From contig NZ_FAOZ01000003.1 of assembly GCF_001536285.1 (NCBI RefSeq), forward strand, positions 434,001 through 498,000: a DNA stretch of 64,000 nucleotides. The letters run 5' to 3'. Made by a program: the position numbers and the translations under genes. Source of the stretch: Parafrankia irregularis. Lineage in GTDB: Bacteria > Actinomycetota > Actinomycetes > Frankiales > Frankiaceae. The first letter of the stretch is position 1; every line of letters starts with the position of its first letter. Below the pieces are notes generated by a model that was given only the letters and a program-made list of their open reading frames with translations, did no database searches and was not told the DNA's origin. Shown piece by piece: positions 1 to 8,204 of this stretch.

Positions 1-1
1 C

Positions 2-637
2 CGGTTCGACGAGGGCACCGAACGCCAGATGATCATGGATGCCGCCGTCCGGCTCATGAAGGGCAGCGGGCACGCCGAGATGGCGGTCGTCGACGTCCTC
101 GCCGGGACAGGGCTGTCGACCCGGGCCTTCTACCGGCATTTCGGGTCGAAGGAGGCGCTGCTGCTGGCGCTGATCCACCGCGAGGCCGAGGCGGTGGCCC
201 GGTCCATGACCCGGGCCGTCGAGCGCGCCCGGGAGCCGGCCGCCGCGCTGGAGGCCTGGCTCGACCGGCTGCTCGACACGTTCTTCGAGCCGCGACAGGT
301 CGCACGCTCGGCGCTCTTCACCACCGCCGCCGCGGGCGCCGCGGTCCCGCTGGCCGAGAAGCTGGACGACATCCGCTGGATCCTCGCGCGGCCCCTGGCT
401 GACGTCCTGCGTGCGGGCAATGACGCGGGCGTTCTTTTCTCACCGAATCCGGATGCCGACGCCATCAGCCTGTTCGGGCTCGTGGGTGCCGCCAGCCATT
501 CGGCGCACGCCAATCTGGAGGGCCGCCCGGCGGTGCGGGCCCAGGTGATTCGTTTCGCCTGGCCGGCCTTCGGCCTGCCCGCAGCGACCAACACCGCGGA
601 TGACGCCTCCGCGCAGCGGGGTACCACACAGCACTGA
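2..637 (+). CDS. TetR-family transcriptional regulator, 5' end cut by the window
   Basis: The reading frame is open from base 2, so the true start may lie upstream of the window; in-frame ATGs occur at 29 and 35. The N-terminal part holds a TetR helix-turn-helix, seen as VVDVLAGTGLSTRAFYRHFG followed by SKEALL, the usual recognition helix and first helix of the core. The rest is all-helical and divergent, as expected of an effector-binding and dimerisation domain. TetR proteins normally repress adjacent genes until a small ligand binds. The regulated gene cannot be named because the region upstream is not visible, and the gene downstream is 232 bases away with its own probable control. Family assignment is firm; function is open. 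Confidence 0.85.
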   Translation, partial: RFDEGTERQMIMDAAVRLMKGSGHAEMAVVDVLAGTGLSTRAFYRHFGSKEALLLALIHREAEAVARSMTRAVERAREPAAALEAWLDRLLDTFFEPRQVARSALFTTAAAGAAVPLAEKLDDIRWILARPLADVLRAGNDAGVLFSPNPDADAISLFGLVGAASHSAHANLEGRPAVRAQVIRFAWPAFGLPAATNTADDASAQRGTTQH

Positions 638-869
638 GCACGTCCGGCGACTACCCGGATTCACGCCCGTTCCCAGTTGTGCCGCCGTACTGCGCCGGAT
701 GCGTCCGCAGGTCGGCTACCTGCTGCGATACGGACATCACCCGGGCACCGTGCGCATCAATGCTTCGCCTGGGATTCACGTCGCGACGGGTCTCCCGTTA
801 CCGGGCCGTCCCCGGTTGCCGCCAGCGTGGTTCAGGTTTCGTCTTGACCACCGACAAACGGAGCATCCC

Positions 870-1922
870 ATGCGGTTGCGAAACACCCGGGTCACCCTGA
901 CCCGAGCCCTGGCCGGGTCTCTCGCGGTCGCCGCGCTGACCGTCACCGCCGCCACGACCGCGATCGCCGCCACCACCGCCGGCGACGCCACGCCGTCCCC
1001 GACGGCGACGGCGACGGCGACGGTGACCGCGGCGCCCACCGCCGCCGCGACGCCCACCGCGACCACGACCACGGCGGCGACCGCCGCGGCGGCAGCCGCA
1101 CCGCAGGATCTGGCGGCGACGCTGATCCGCCGCTACGCCGCCTTCGACGCCAACCAGGGTGTCGCGGTCGACGGCAGGTACTTCTACGCCGTCGACAACC
1201 GCACCGTCACCAAGCACGACCGGGCCACCGGCGCCCCGCTGCTGCAGTTTGTCTCCGACGCGACCGGCCCGCTGATCCACTTCGACAGCGGCACGGTCGT
1301 CGACAACAAGCTCTACCTCGCCCACTCGAACTACAACCAGGTCCCGATGGCGAGTTCGATCGAGGTCCTCGACACCAGGACCATGCGCCACATCGAGACC
1401 TTCAGCTTCGGTATCGACCGTGGTTCGCTGACCTGGATCGACCGCCACGACGGCGCCTGGTGGGCCGGCTTCGCCAACTACGACACCAACGGCGCCGACG
1501 GCAGGCCCTACGGCGGCGGCAGCCAGAACACCCAGGTCGTGAAGCTCAACGACAGGTTCGAGGTCGTCGAGGCCTGGATCGTCCCGGCGAACCTGGTCGA
1601 CCGGTTCCGTCCGATGAGCAACTCGGGTGGCTCGTGGGGCCCCGACGGCCGGCTCTGGCTGACCGGTCACGACAACGCCGAGGTCTACGTCATGGAGCTC
1701 CCGGAGGCGGGCACCACGCTGACCTGGGTCGCCACCGTCGCGCTGCCCGACGTCGAGGGCCAGGCCATCGCCTGGGACCGCTCGGACAAGAAGCACCCGA
1801 CGTTCTGGGCCATCAAGCGGACGACCAAGGAAGTCCTCAACTTCGAGGTGCCCTTCAAGTCGATCAAGGAGGCGCCCGCCGCACCGTTCCGCGTGGTCGG
1901 CCCCGGCTCGTTCGTGCCCTGA
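870..1922 (+). CDS. Secreted Ala/Thr-rich protein with propeller-like domain, function unknown
   Basis: This is a 350-residue protein starting at the ATG at 870, which has a weak GGAG ribosome binding site. The frame is open back to 600, but that stretch reads as noise and would bury the signal peptide. Residues 1 to about 33 form a typical export signal: two arginines, then a hydrophobic stretch ending in AIAA. About 45 residues of Ala/Thr/Pro follow, which looks like a flexible linker. The mature part carries repeated short blade-like motifs (VAVDGRYFYAVDN, GPDGRLWLTGHDN), suggesting a beta-propeller of the SMP-30/NHL kind. I recognise no catalytic motif. Secretion is well supported; the activity is unknown. 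It ends at a hairpin-rich region. Confidence 0.7.
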   Translation: MRLRNTRVTLTRALAGSLAVAALTVTAATTAIAATTAGDATPSPTATATATVTAAPTAAATPTATTTTAATAAAAAAPQDLAATLIRRYAAFDANQGVAVDGRYFYAVDNRTVTKHDRATGAPLLQFVSDATGPLIHFDSGTVVDNKLYLAHSNYNQVPMASSIEVLDTRTMRHIETFSFGIDRGSLTWIDRHDGAWWAGFANYDTNGADGRPYGGGSQNTQVVKLNDRFEVVEAWIVPANLVDRFRPMSNSGGSWGPDGRLWLTGHDNAEVYVMELPEAGTTLTWVATVALPDVEGQAIAWDRSDKKHPTFWAIKRTTKEVLNFEVPFKSIKEAPAAPFRVVGPGSFVP

Positions 1923-1928
1923 CATCCA

Positions 1929-2012
1929 CCTCCGCGTGAACGCGGAGGATTCCAACGTGTTCGTTCCCCCGCTCCGCGGGAAAACGGATTCCTTCCCGGC
2001 CTGAAGGCCGGG
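1929..2012 (+). repeat. Hairpin series resembling a solo IS200/IS605-type element end
   Basis: Three hairpins stand in a row. The first has 8-bp arms at 1929-1936 and 1941-1948 with a TGAA loop. The second has 5-bp arms at 1968-1972 and 1976-1980. The third has 7-bp arms at 1995-2001 and 2006-2012, again with a TGAA loop. GGATTCC occurs just after hairpin 1 and just before hairpin 3. The layout recalls the right ends of IS200/IS605 (TnpB-type) elements in actinomycetes. No tnpA or tnpB lies nearby, so it is either a relic or a coincidental terminator array. The resemblance is from memory, not from alignment. Confidence 0.45.
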
Positions 2013-2053
2013 GCATCGTCCCGGGTATCTCGGTGACAGTCGTCTGACGCGCG

Positions 2054-2094
2054 ACGGTACCGGCCTGCCCGCACGGCGGGCAGGCCGGTACCGT
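2054..2094. terminator. Perfect 19-bp hairpin between convergent genes, probable bidirectional terminator
   Basis: Bases 2054-2072 pair perfectly with 2076-2094 around a three-base loop. A further partial copy of the right arm (CAGGCAGGCCGGTAC) follows at 2096-2110. The hairpin lies between the end of the secreted-protein gene and the end of the minus-strand SDR gene. That is where a terminator serving both directions is expected. There is no U-tract, which is common for actinomycete terminators. Confidence 0.65.
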
Positions 2095-2207
2095 GCAGGC
2101 AGGCCGGTACATTGAGCCTTTTCCATCGGGCGGGTCCGTCCCGCGAACCGACCCCGTCCAGCCCTTCGCAGCCCGGCCAGGCCACTCCTGGCTTTCAGAT
2201 GGGCAGC

Positions 2208-3110
2208 TCAGATGGGCAGCAGGGTGTGCCCGGCCTGGGTGGGGTTCACGCCGGCTCCGAACCGCTCGGCGCGCGCGCGGAGCGTAGCGGCGGCCTCGTC
2301 CCGCCCGAGCATCAGGCAGTACTCCCCCGCCCGGATGCCGCGCAGCACGTCGTCGGCCAGCTCCCCCAGCGGCTGGATGGGAACCTCGTGGCCGGCCTTC
2401 GCCGCGCTCTCGACGATCCCGGCCACGGTCATCCCCGGGGTGGTCCGTGGCGTCTCCCGGGCCAGCTCCGCCGGCCGGTTGCGGTCGGACGTCCACAGGC
2501 CGGTGTCGAGCAGTCCCTTGCCCGAGGGCAGAAACAGCGACACCGCGATCGGGTGCCCCTCCTCCGCGAGCTGGGCTCCCAGGCACTCGGTGAGGATGGA
2601 CACCGCCGCCTTGCTCGCCGCGTACACCGACGCGTTCGGCATCGGCTCGACCGCCCCGTCCCCGGACGAGGTGTTGACGACGTGCCCGGGCTCCCCGGAG
2701 GCGATCATCCGCGGGACGAACGAGCGGATGCCGTTCGCGACGCCGTAGACGTTCACGCCGAACGTCCAGCGCCAGTCGTTCGGCGTCGACTCCCACACCT
2801 TCGCCCCGGGCGGGCCGACACCGGCGTTGTTCACCAGCACATGGGTGCGCCCGTAGCGCCGGAAGACCTCCGCGGCCAGTTCCTCGACGGAGGCCTCGTC
2901 GGAGACGTCCGCGACGATGCCGTCGACCTTCGCGCCGGTCTGTTCACGCAGCGCGTCGACGGTCGCCGCCAGCGCGCCCGCCTCGATGTCGGAGAGCACC
3001 AGCAGCGCGCCGGCGCGGGCGAACGCCTCCCCGAGCGCGCGGCCGATGCCGGCGGCCCCACCGGTGATGACGACGACCCGGCCGGCGAAGTCGGTGATGG
3101 GCGCGTTCAT
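2208..3110 (-). CDS. Short-chain dehydrogenase/reductase
   Basis: This is a 300-residue classical SDR. The cofactor-binding glycine motif TGGAAGIG is at about residues 16-23, the structural NNAG at about 93-96, and the catalytic pair YAASK with an upstream serine (NTSSGDG) lies near residues 145-165. NAD(P)-dependent oxidation or reduction of a hydroxyl/keto group is expected; the substrate is not readable. The start codon overlaps the stop of the upstream amidohydrolase by four bases (ATGA), so the two are probably translationally coupled. The C-terminus is longer than in minimal SDRs of about 250 residues and may form a lid or extra dimer contact. Confidence 0.85.
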   Translation of the reverse strand: MNAPITDFAGRVVVITGGAAGIGRALGEAFARAGALLVLSDIEAGALAATVDALREQTGAKVDGIVADVSDEASVEELAAEVFRRYGRTHVLVNNAGVGPPGAKVWESTPNDWRWTFGVNVYGVANGIRSFVPRMIASGEPGHVVNTSSGDGAVEPMPNASVYAASKAAVSILTECLGAQLAEEGHPIAVSLFLPSGKGLLDTGLWTSDRNRPAELARETPRTTPGMTVAGIVESAAKAGHEVPIQPLGELADDVLRGIRAGEYCLMLGRDEAAATLRARAERFGAGVNPTQAGHTLLPI

Positions 3111-4330
3111 GCCGCGCCGCCGTCCCGGGCCGGGCCGTGGATCTCCTCGACGGTCGGGCCGATCCGGTCGACGACCGGCGCGAGCTTCGCCAGGTCGAAG
3201 TCGTACAGCTCGGCGGCGTTGAGCCCGAGGATGCGCCGGGTGTCGGCCTCCGGCACGTCACCGAACCGGTCGCGCAGCCACTCGCGGGTGTGCGGCCAGG
3301 TGCCCTCCGGATGCGGGTAGTCGTGCCCCCACATCAGCCGGTCGACACCGATGTCGTGGCGGCGGTCGATCTCCAGCGGGCCCATGACGGACGACGCCAT
3401 CCACACGTTGCGCCGGTAGTAGTCCGACGGCTTCATCCGCATGCCGTCGCGGAAGGTCTTCGGGCCGAACTTGCGGGTCGAGTGGTCGCCCTCCCACTTC
3501 GCGTCCATCCGGGCCAGGATGTCCGGCACCCACCAGGCGCCGTTCTCGGCCAGCGCGTACTTCAGCTTCGGATGACGCTCGAACACGCCGCCGAGCAGCA
3601 GGGCCCAGAACGGCCGGGCCGCCCACCAGTACGACTCGGTGGCGTAGATGGACAGGAAACCGGGTGCCCAGGTGTAGTCGGTGGGGCCGACACCGGAGTG
3701 AGTGTGCACGACCAGCCCGGCCTCGGCGCACACCGACCACAGCGGGTCGTACACCGGGTCGTTGTAGGCCGGGTAGGTGCCCCACTTCGTCGGGATCATG
3801 ATCCCGCCGCGCAGTCCGTTCTCGGCCGCCCACTCGGTCTCCGCGACGGCGGCGGCCACGTCGTGCAGCGCCGGGATGATCGCGATGCCGTAGCGGCGGT
3901 CGGGCTCGCTCTGGCAGAACTCCGCGGCCCACCGGTTGTGCGCCTTCGCGCCGGCCATCACCAGCACGGGGTCGCTGTCACCGGAGGAGTTCAGGCCGGA
4001 TCCGAACGGCGACGCCGAGACGCCGCCGACACCCGCCGAGTCCGCGTCGGGGAACACGACCTCGGCGGCCACACCCTCGGAGTCCATCTCCTTGGTGCGC
4101 ACGGTCGGGTCCCAGGCGCCCTCCATCCCGCCGTGGTCGCCGATCTCGGAGTTCCACTCGGCGAGGAACTTCAGGTGGTCGTCGGCGGTCACCAGCGCGG
4201 ACGCCTGGACGTCCGCGGCCTGGGCGTCGTCGAACGCCTGGCGGTAGCGGGGCTCGACGTACTCGCGGTACTGCTCCGGCGGGAGCCCGGCGTGGGTGTC
4301 AGTGGAGATGATTAAGTACCGGTCGCTCAT
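3107..4330 (-). CDS. Amidohydrolase-2 family metal-dependent hydrolase/decarboxylase
   Basis: The protein has 407 residues from the ATG at 4330, which is preceded by GAAGGA. The open frame runs further upstream into the next gene's territory without family similarity, so the longer version was rejected. It is a TIM-barrel amidohydrolase of the ACMSD/resorcylate-decarboxylase branch. Near the N-terminus STDTH replaces the HxH metal motif, VVHTHSG gives the central histidine, and MWGHDYPHPEGTWP near the C-terminus supplies the distal metal/acid residues. Members hydrolyse or decarboxylate cyclic acids, often in ring catabolism. Its partners here (Rieske oxygenase, acetoacetate-decarboxylase-like protein, SDR) support a ring-cleavage or decarboxylation step, but the substrate is unknown. 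Confidence 0.82.
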   Translation of the reverse strand: MSDRYLIISTDTHAGLPPEQYREYVEPRYRQAFDDAQAADVQASALVTADDHLKFLAEWNSEIGDHGGMEGAWDPTVRTKEMDSEGVAAEVVFPDADSAGVGGVSASPFGSGLNSSGDSDPVLVMAGAKAHNRWAAEFCQSEPDRRYGIAIIPALHDVAAAVAETEWAAENGLRGGIMIPTKWGTYPAYNDPVYDPLWSVCAEAGLVVHTHSGVGPTDYTWAPGFLSIYATESYWWAARPFWALLLGGVFERHPKLKYALAENGAWWVPDILARMDAKWEGDHSTRKFGPKTFRDGMRMKPSDYYRRNVWMASSVMGPLEIDRRHDIGVDRLMWGHDYPHPEGTWPHTREWLRDRFGDVPEADTRRILGLNAAELYDFDLAKLAPVVDRIGPTVEEIHGPARDGGAA

Positions 4331-4410
4331 GTTCTGTTCCTTCGGCCTTCTCGTTCTCGTCGTCGGTCGCGCGGGCACGGGCGTCAGGCTCAGGGCCCCA
4401 GGATCAGGAC

Positions 4411-5172
4411 TCAGTGGTCGTAGCGGCTGAAGGCGTACGGCTCGAACGCCACCGGGTCGACGGGGCCGACGACGCTGGCCTTGTTGGCCGAGGAGCGCGT
4501 CGTGTAGGTGATCGACACCGTCTCCAGGACGGGCAGGTCGACGACGGGCGCGGTGGGCTCGTCGCGCAGCACCAGCTTGCCCTCGACCCGCTCCATGGTG
4601 ACCGGGGTGCGCACCTGGTCGAAGCGGACCAGTAGCGGGTCGCCGTCGAAGCCCGACCCGGAGACCGCGGGCAGGAACTTGAACCACCACTGGGTCGCCG
4701 GGTAGGGCGCGGGCACCGGCAGCGTCTCGGCGACGTCCCCGACGATCTCGACGAAGGTGACGCCGTTGCGCGCGATCCGGCCCTCGACGTGGTCGCCGTC
4801 GCGGGTCAGCTCCAGGCTGGCGAGCTTCTTCGGCTCGCCGTGCTTCTCCCGGCTGATCGAGATCGCCGACTCCAGGTCGATCGGGATCAGCAGCGGGTAC
4901 TCACCGGTCACCCCGTCGTGGACGGCGTCGACCGCGAAATAGCCGACCAGCTCCTTGTAGTGGTGTTCACCGAAGTGCAGGTCGATGTCGGTGACCCGCA
5001 CATGCACCCGTGGCTGCTCCGGTGGCGTGAGCGGCGGCGGCAGCACCTCGGCGAGGCGCGCCGGGTCGGTCAGGTAGACCACTTCCAGCGACGGGATCGG
5101 GGGTAACCCGCTGCCCACGTTGGACTCGGCCTCGGAGCTCTTCTCGATGGTGCGTACCCAACGGTTGCCCAT
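4411..5172 (-). CDS. Acetoacetate decarboxylase-like protein
   Basis: This 253-residue protein starts at the ATG at 5172. A strong GAGGAGG lies just upstream, so the 21-residue longer frame is not needed. The acetoacetate decarboxylase fold is indicated by SREKHGEPKKLASLEL near the middle; the adjacent lysines of PKK match the Schiff-base pair of the family. The family decarboxylates beta-keto acids or, in divergent members, hydrates or cyclises keto acids. It sits between the Rieske oxygenase and the amidohydrolase on the minus strand with short gaps (80 and 123 bases), consistent with one transcription unit. True acetoacetate specificity is doubtful because the divergent members vary widely. 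Confidence 0.75.
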   Translation of the reverse strand: MGNRWVRTIEKSSEAESNVGSGLPPIPSLEVVYLTDPARLAEVLPPPLTPPEQPRVHVRVTDIDLHFGEHHYKELVGYFAVDAVHDGVTGEYPLLIPIDLESAISISREKHGEPKKLASLELTRDGDHVEGRIARNGVTFVEIVGDVAETLPVPAPYPATQWWFKFLPAVSGSGFDGDPLLVRFDQVRTPVTMERVEGKLVLRDEPTAPVVDLPVLETVSITYTTRSSANKASVVGPVDPVAFEPYAFSRYDH

Positions 5173-5295
5173 CAGGCCCTCCTCATGATGGTGGCGGTGG
5201 CGGATTTCGGGCAGCACGAACAGAGCTCGCGTCACGCCGTCGCGTGCACGAGCTCCGTTACAGTGCGGCCGGGCTCGCGGTCAGTGCGCTCGCCG

Positions 5296-6375
5296 TCAGT
5301 GCTTCGTCGCGCCGTCCGGCCAGGAGTAGAACTGCTGGCACCAGCGGCGCTGCTCGGTGATCGCCTTCTCGGAGGGGCGCAGCACCGGCGGGTTCTTGTA
5401 GATCTTGTTCTCCCAGATCGGGAGGTCCTGGCTGATGCCGTCGGTGAAGGCGCGCGAGGCCTTCTCCGCCGCGTCCTCCCCGTTCTTCGCCGGAGCGGTG
5501 AAGATCCAGCGGACGTGCACGTTCTCCTCGTCGATCGGTGTCGTCGAGGAGATGAACGTCGTGTACTTCTTCACCCGCAGCACACCGAGGCCCAGCCCGT
5601 AGCCCTCGCGGACGAAGTTGCCGTCCATCGCGACCGCCCGCTTGTAGTGGCCGTCGATGACGAAGTCCTGCTCGGGGATGGCCGGTGTGCCGTGCACGTA
5701 GAGGAAGTGGGGGGTGTCGACGTTGTTCTCGGCCATCTCCTGGCAGCACGTCGCGATCTCGAAGTCCTTGACCACGATCGGCAGCCAGGCGGGGTCGTGG
5801 AACTCCTCGACCTCGGGCACCTCGTAGGTCGGCGCCTCCTTCTCCAGGTGATGCCAGGCCCAGATCATGTGGTTGCGCTCGACGACCGGGTAGGTGCGGG
5901 CGGCCGCCGTCTTCGGGATGTAGTCGATGTCGTCGTAGGGAACCTCGACGCAGGAGCCGGTGGCGCCGTCGAAGCGCCAGCCGTGGAACGGGCACTGCAG
6001 CGACCCGTCGACGACCCGGCCGCCGACGCCGAGGTGGGCGCCCAGGTGCGGGCAGTAGGCGTCGAACAGGTACGGCGTGCCGTCGGTGCCGCGGAACAGC
6101 ACCAGGTCCTTGCCGAAGTAGAACAGGGACTTGGTGCGCCCCGGCTCGACCTCGTCGGCCCGGGCGACGATGAACCAGCCGTTGGGAATCGGGAACGGGA
6201 AGCGGGGCGTGCTCTCCCGCCGGACCTTCGTTCGCCGGGAGAGATCGGTCAGCGTGTCGGGGCGCAGCGGCATGGGCAGCCCGACGAGCTCGTCGTCGGC
6301 GGTCGTGGTGACCGCGTTGGTTCCGTAGAGCTCGGCGCCGCGACGGCTGGCCGGGGCCCCGTCCGAGGTGGTCAT
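5296..6375 (-). CDS. Rieske non-heme iron oxygenase, large subunit
   Basis: This 359-residue oxygenase starts at the ATG at 6375, preceded by GGGAGG. The N-terminal Rieske domain binds [2Fe-2S] through CPHLGAHLG and, about 18 residues on, CPFHGW. The mononuclear iron site is seen in ENNVDTPHFLYVHG, which provides Asp and two His. The arrangement resembles 3-ketosteroid 9-alpha-hydroxylase (KshA) and related single-component oxygenases that hydroxylate polycyclic or alicyclic substrates. No ferredoxin or reductase gene is adjacent, so electrons must come from elsewhere in the genome. It is divergent from the CoA ligase at 6541 and is probably co-regulated through the AT-rich site between them. 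Confidence 0.88.
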   Translation of the reverse strand: MTTSDGAPASRRGAELYGTNAVTTTADDELVGLPMPLRPDTLTDLSRRTKVRRESTPRFPFPIPNGWFIVARADEVEPGRTKSLFYFGKDLVLFRGTDGTPYLFDAYCPHLGAHLGVGGRVVDGSLQCPFHGWRFDGATGSCVEVPYDDIDYIPKTAAARTYPVVERNHMIWAWHHLEKEAPTYEVPEVEEFHDPAWLPIVVKDFEIATCCQEMAENNVDTPHFLYVHGTPAIPEQDFVIDGHYKRAVAMDGNFVREGYGLGLGVLRVKKYTTFISSTTPIDEENVHVRWIFTAPAKNGEDAAEKASRAFTDGISQDLPIWENKIYKNPPVLRPSEKAITEQRRWCQQFYSWPDGATKH

Positions 6376-6426
6376 GGCGTCTGCCTCCCAGAAAGGTCCG
6401 CACCGTAGCGTGACGTAGGTGGGATA

Positions 6427-6439
6427 AGATATACAATCT
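6427..6439. promoter_or_regulatory. AT-rich operator-like site AGAT-N5-ATCT
   Basis: In the 165-base space between the divergent Rieske and CoA-ligase genes stands AGATATACAATCT, with AGAT and ATCT inverted around five bases. It is strikingly A/T-rich for this genome. The core TATACAAT recurs at 9453-9460 before the ABC importer operon. FadR-type GntR proteins often bind TNGTNNNACNA-like sites, and such a regulator is encoded at 14787, so this is a plausible operator, possibly overlapping a -10 element. The link is inference. Confidence 0.4.
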
Positions 6440-6540
6440 GTGGCGATCGGGAGGGGCTGAAACCGATCACTGAACCGACATTCAACATGAGCCTCACCGA
6501 GTTCACAAGCCCAAACGGCTCGACTTCCGAGGAGCGCCAC

Positions 6541-8172
6541 GTGACCGACGGCGTCTGGGGCAGCGCGCCCCGGCACACCACGACCGAGTTACTGCTGCAG
6601 CGGGCCGACAAGGAGCCCGACTCGGAGTACCTGGACGTCTGTGGGACCAAGCTGACCGCGGGCGAGGTCGTCACGGCCGCCGCGGCCCTCGGCGGCGCGC
6701 TGCGGGAGCTGGGCGTCGGACCCGGCGACCGGGTCGCCACACTGCTGGAGAACTCCCCGGAGGCGCTGCTGGTCTGGTGGGCGACCCAGTGGGCGGGTGC
6801 GGTCGCGGTGCCGGTGAACACCGCCTACAAGGGCGAGTACCTGCGCCACCAGCTGCGTGACTCCGGGTCGACGGTGCTGGTCGTGGGCGCGGACCTGGCC
6901 GACCGGGCGCAGGCGGTCAGCGCCGACCTCGACGGCCTGCGCCACGTCGTGGTGACCGGGCCCGACGCGCTGGAGTTCCCCGGCGCCACGGCGCACCGGC
7001 TCGACGACCTGCTCGCCGCCACCCCGCTGACGGCCCCGGTGGAGCGCGACCCGTCCGATCTGGCCACCTTCATCTACACGGGTGGGACCACCGGGCTGTC
7101 CAAGGGCTGCATGCTCAGCCACAACTACCACGAGGCGCTCGCCCAGCAGATCGGCTACAGCTGGGGGCGCACCGCGTCCGACGTGCTGTGGACGCCGCTG
7201 CCGATGTTCCACTACAACGCGCTGGTCACCGCGGTGGTCGGGGCCCTGGTCTTCGGAGGCCGCTCGGCGATCTACCGGAAGTTCTCGGTGTCGAACTTCT
7301 GGCCCGAGATGAACCGCACCGGCGCCACGATCACCTCGACGCTGGGCACCATGGCCTACCTGCTCGCCCATGACGTCGACCGGCCGGAGATGCCGCGTTC
7401 CGGCGCGGCGCAGGCCAACAGCTCGCTGCGGCTGATGGGAGCGGCCCCGCTGCCGCCCGAGGTCGACGACGTCATCCGCGAACGGTTCGGCATCGAGACG
7501 TTCTCCGGCGCCTACGGTGTCACCGAGGCCAGCCTGATCTCCTGGCAGCCGCCCGGTGTGCGCAACAGGCCGCGGGCCGCCGGGGTGATCAACACCCGCT
7601 ACTTCGACGTCCGCATCTTCGACGACTCCGACGTCGAGCAGCCGCGCGGCACCGACGGCGAGATCGTCATCCGGCCGAAGCTCCCGCACGTGATGTTCGA
7701 GGGCTACTGGGGCCGCCCCGAGGCGACGGTCGAGGCCAGCCGCAACTGGTGGTACCACACCGGCGACATCGGGAAGATCGACGAGGACGGCTACCTCTAC
7801 TTCGTCGACCGCAAGGCCGACTACCTGCGCCGGCGCGGCGAGAACATCGCCAGCTTCGAGGTCGAGCGCATCCTCATGGGCCACGGCCAGCTCGCCGACG
7901 TCGCCGTGCACGCGGTGCCGAGCAAGCTCACCGAGGACGACGTCAAGGTCACGGCCATCCTCACCCCGGACGCGACGCTCACCGAGGAGGAGCTGTTCCG
8001 CTGGTGCGTCGACGCGCTGCCGTACTTCGCGCTGCCGCGCTACATCGAGTTCCGCGCCGAGCTGCCCCGCAGCCCCGTCGGCCGGGTGCTCAAGCGGGAG
8101 CTGCGCGCCGAGGGCGTGACCGCCGGCACCTGGGACGTCGAGGCCGCTGGCATCACCTACGACAAGCGCTGA
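6541..8172 (+). CDS. AMP-forming acyl-CoA synthetase/ligase
   Basis: This 543-residue enzyme starts at the GTG at 6541, six bases after GAGGAG. An in-frame ATG at 6487 lacks a ribosome binding site. Adenylate-forming motifs appear in order: the P-loop-like YTGGTTGLSKG near residue 178, then GAYGVTEAS, then HTGDIGKIDEDGYLYFVDRK, and the C-terminal lysine in SPVGRVLKREL. It activates a carboxylic acid to its CoA thioester with ATP. The context (Rieske oxygenase and thiolase next door, importer downstream) suggests entry of an imported cyclic acid into CoA-linked catabolism. The closest broad class is crotonobetaine/carnitine or long-chain-type ligases. Its stop overlaps a possible start (8172) of the thiolase gene. 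Confidence 0.9.
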   Translation: MTDGVWGSAPRHTTTELLLQRADKEPDSEYLDVCGTKLTAGEVVTAAAALGGALRELGVGPGDRVATLLENSPEALLVWWATQWAGAVAVPVNTAYKGEYLRHQLRDSGSTVLVVGADLADRAQAVSADLDGLRHVVVTGPDALEFPGATAHRLDDLLAATPLTAPVERDPSDLATFIYTGGTTGLSKGCMLSHNYHEALAQQIGYSWGRTASDVLWTPLPMFHYNALVTAVVGALVFGGRSAIYRKFSVSNFWPEMNRTGATITSTLGTMAYLLAHDVDRPEMPRSGAAQANSSLRLMGAAPLPPEVDDVIRERFGIETFSGAYGVTEASLISWQPPGVRNRPRAAGVINTRYFDVRIFDDSDVEQPRGTDGEIVIRPKLPHVMFEGYWGRPEATVEASRNWWYHTGDIGKIDEDGYLYFVDRKADYLRRRGENIASFEVERILMGHGQLADVAVHAVPSKLTEDDVKVTAILTPDATLTEEELFRWCVDALPYFALPRYIEFRAELPRSPVGRVLKRELRAEGVTAGTWDVEAAGITYDKR

Positions 8173-8204
8173 TGGGGCAGGACCGGTTGATGGGGCAGGA
8201 TCGA

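Noticed and set aside
600-869. Upstream extension of the secreted-protein frame
   Set aside because: It would place 90 meaningless residues before a perfect signal peptide and overlaps the TetR gene end.
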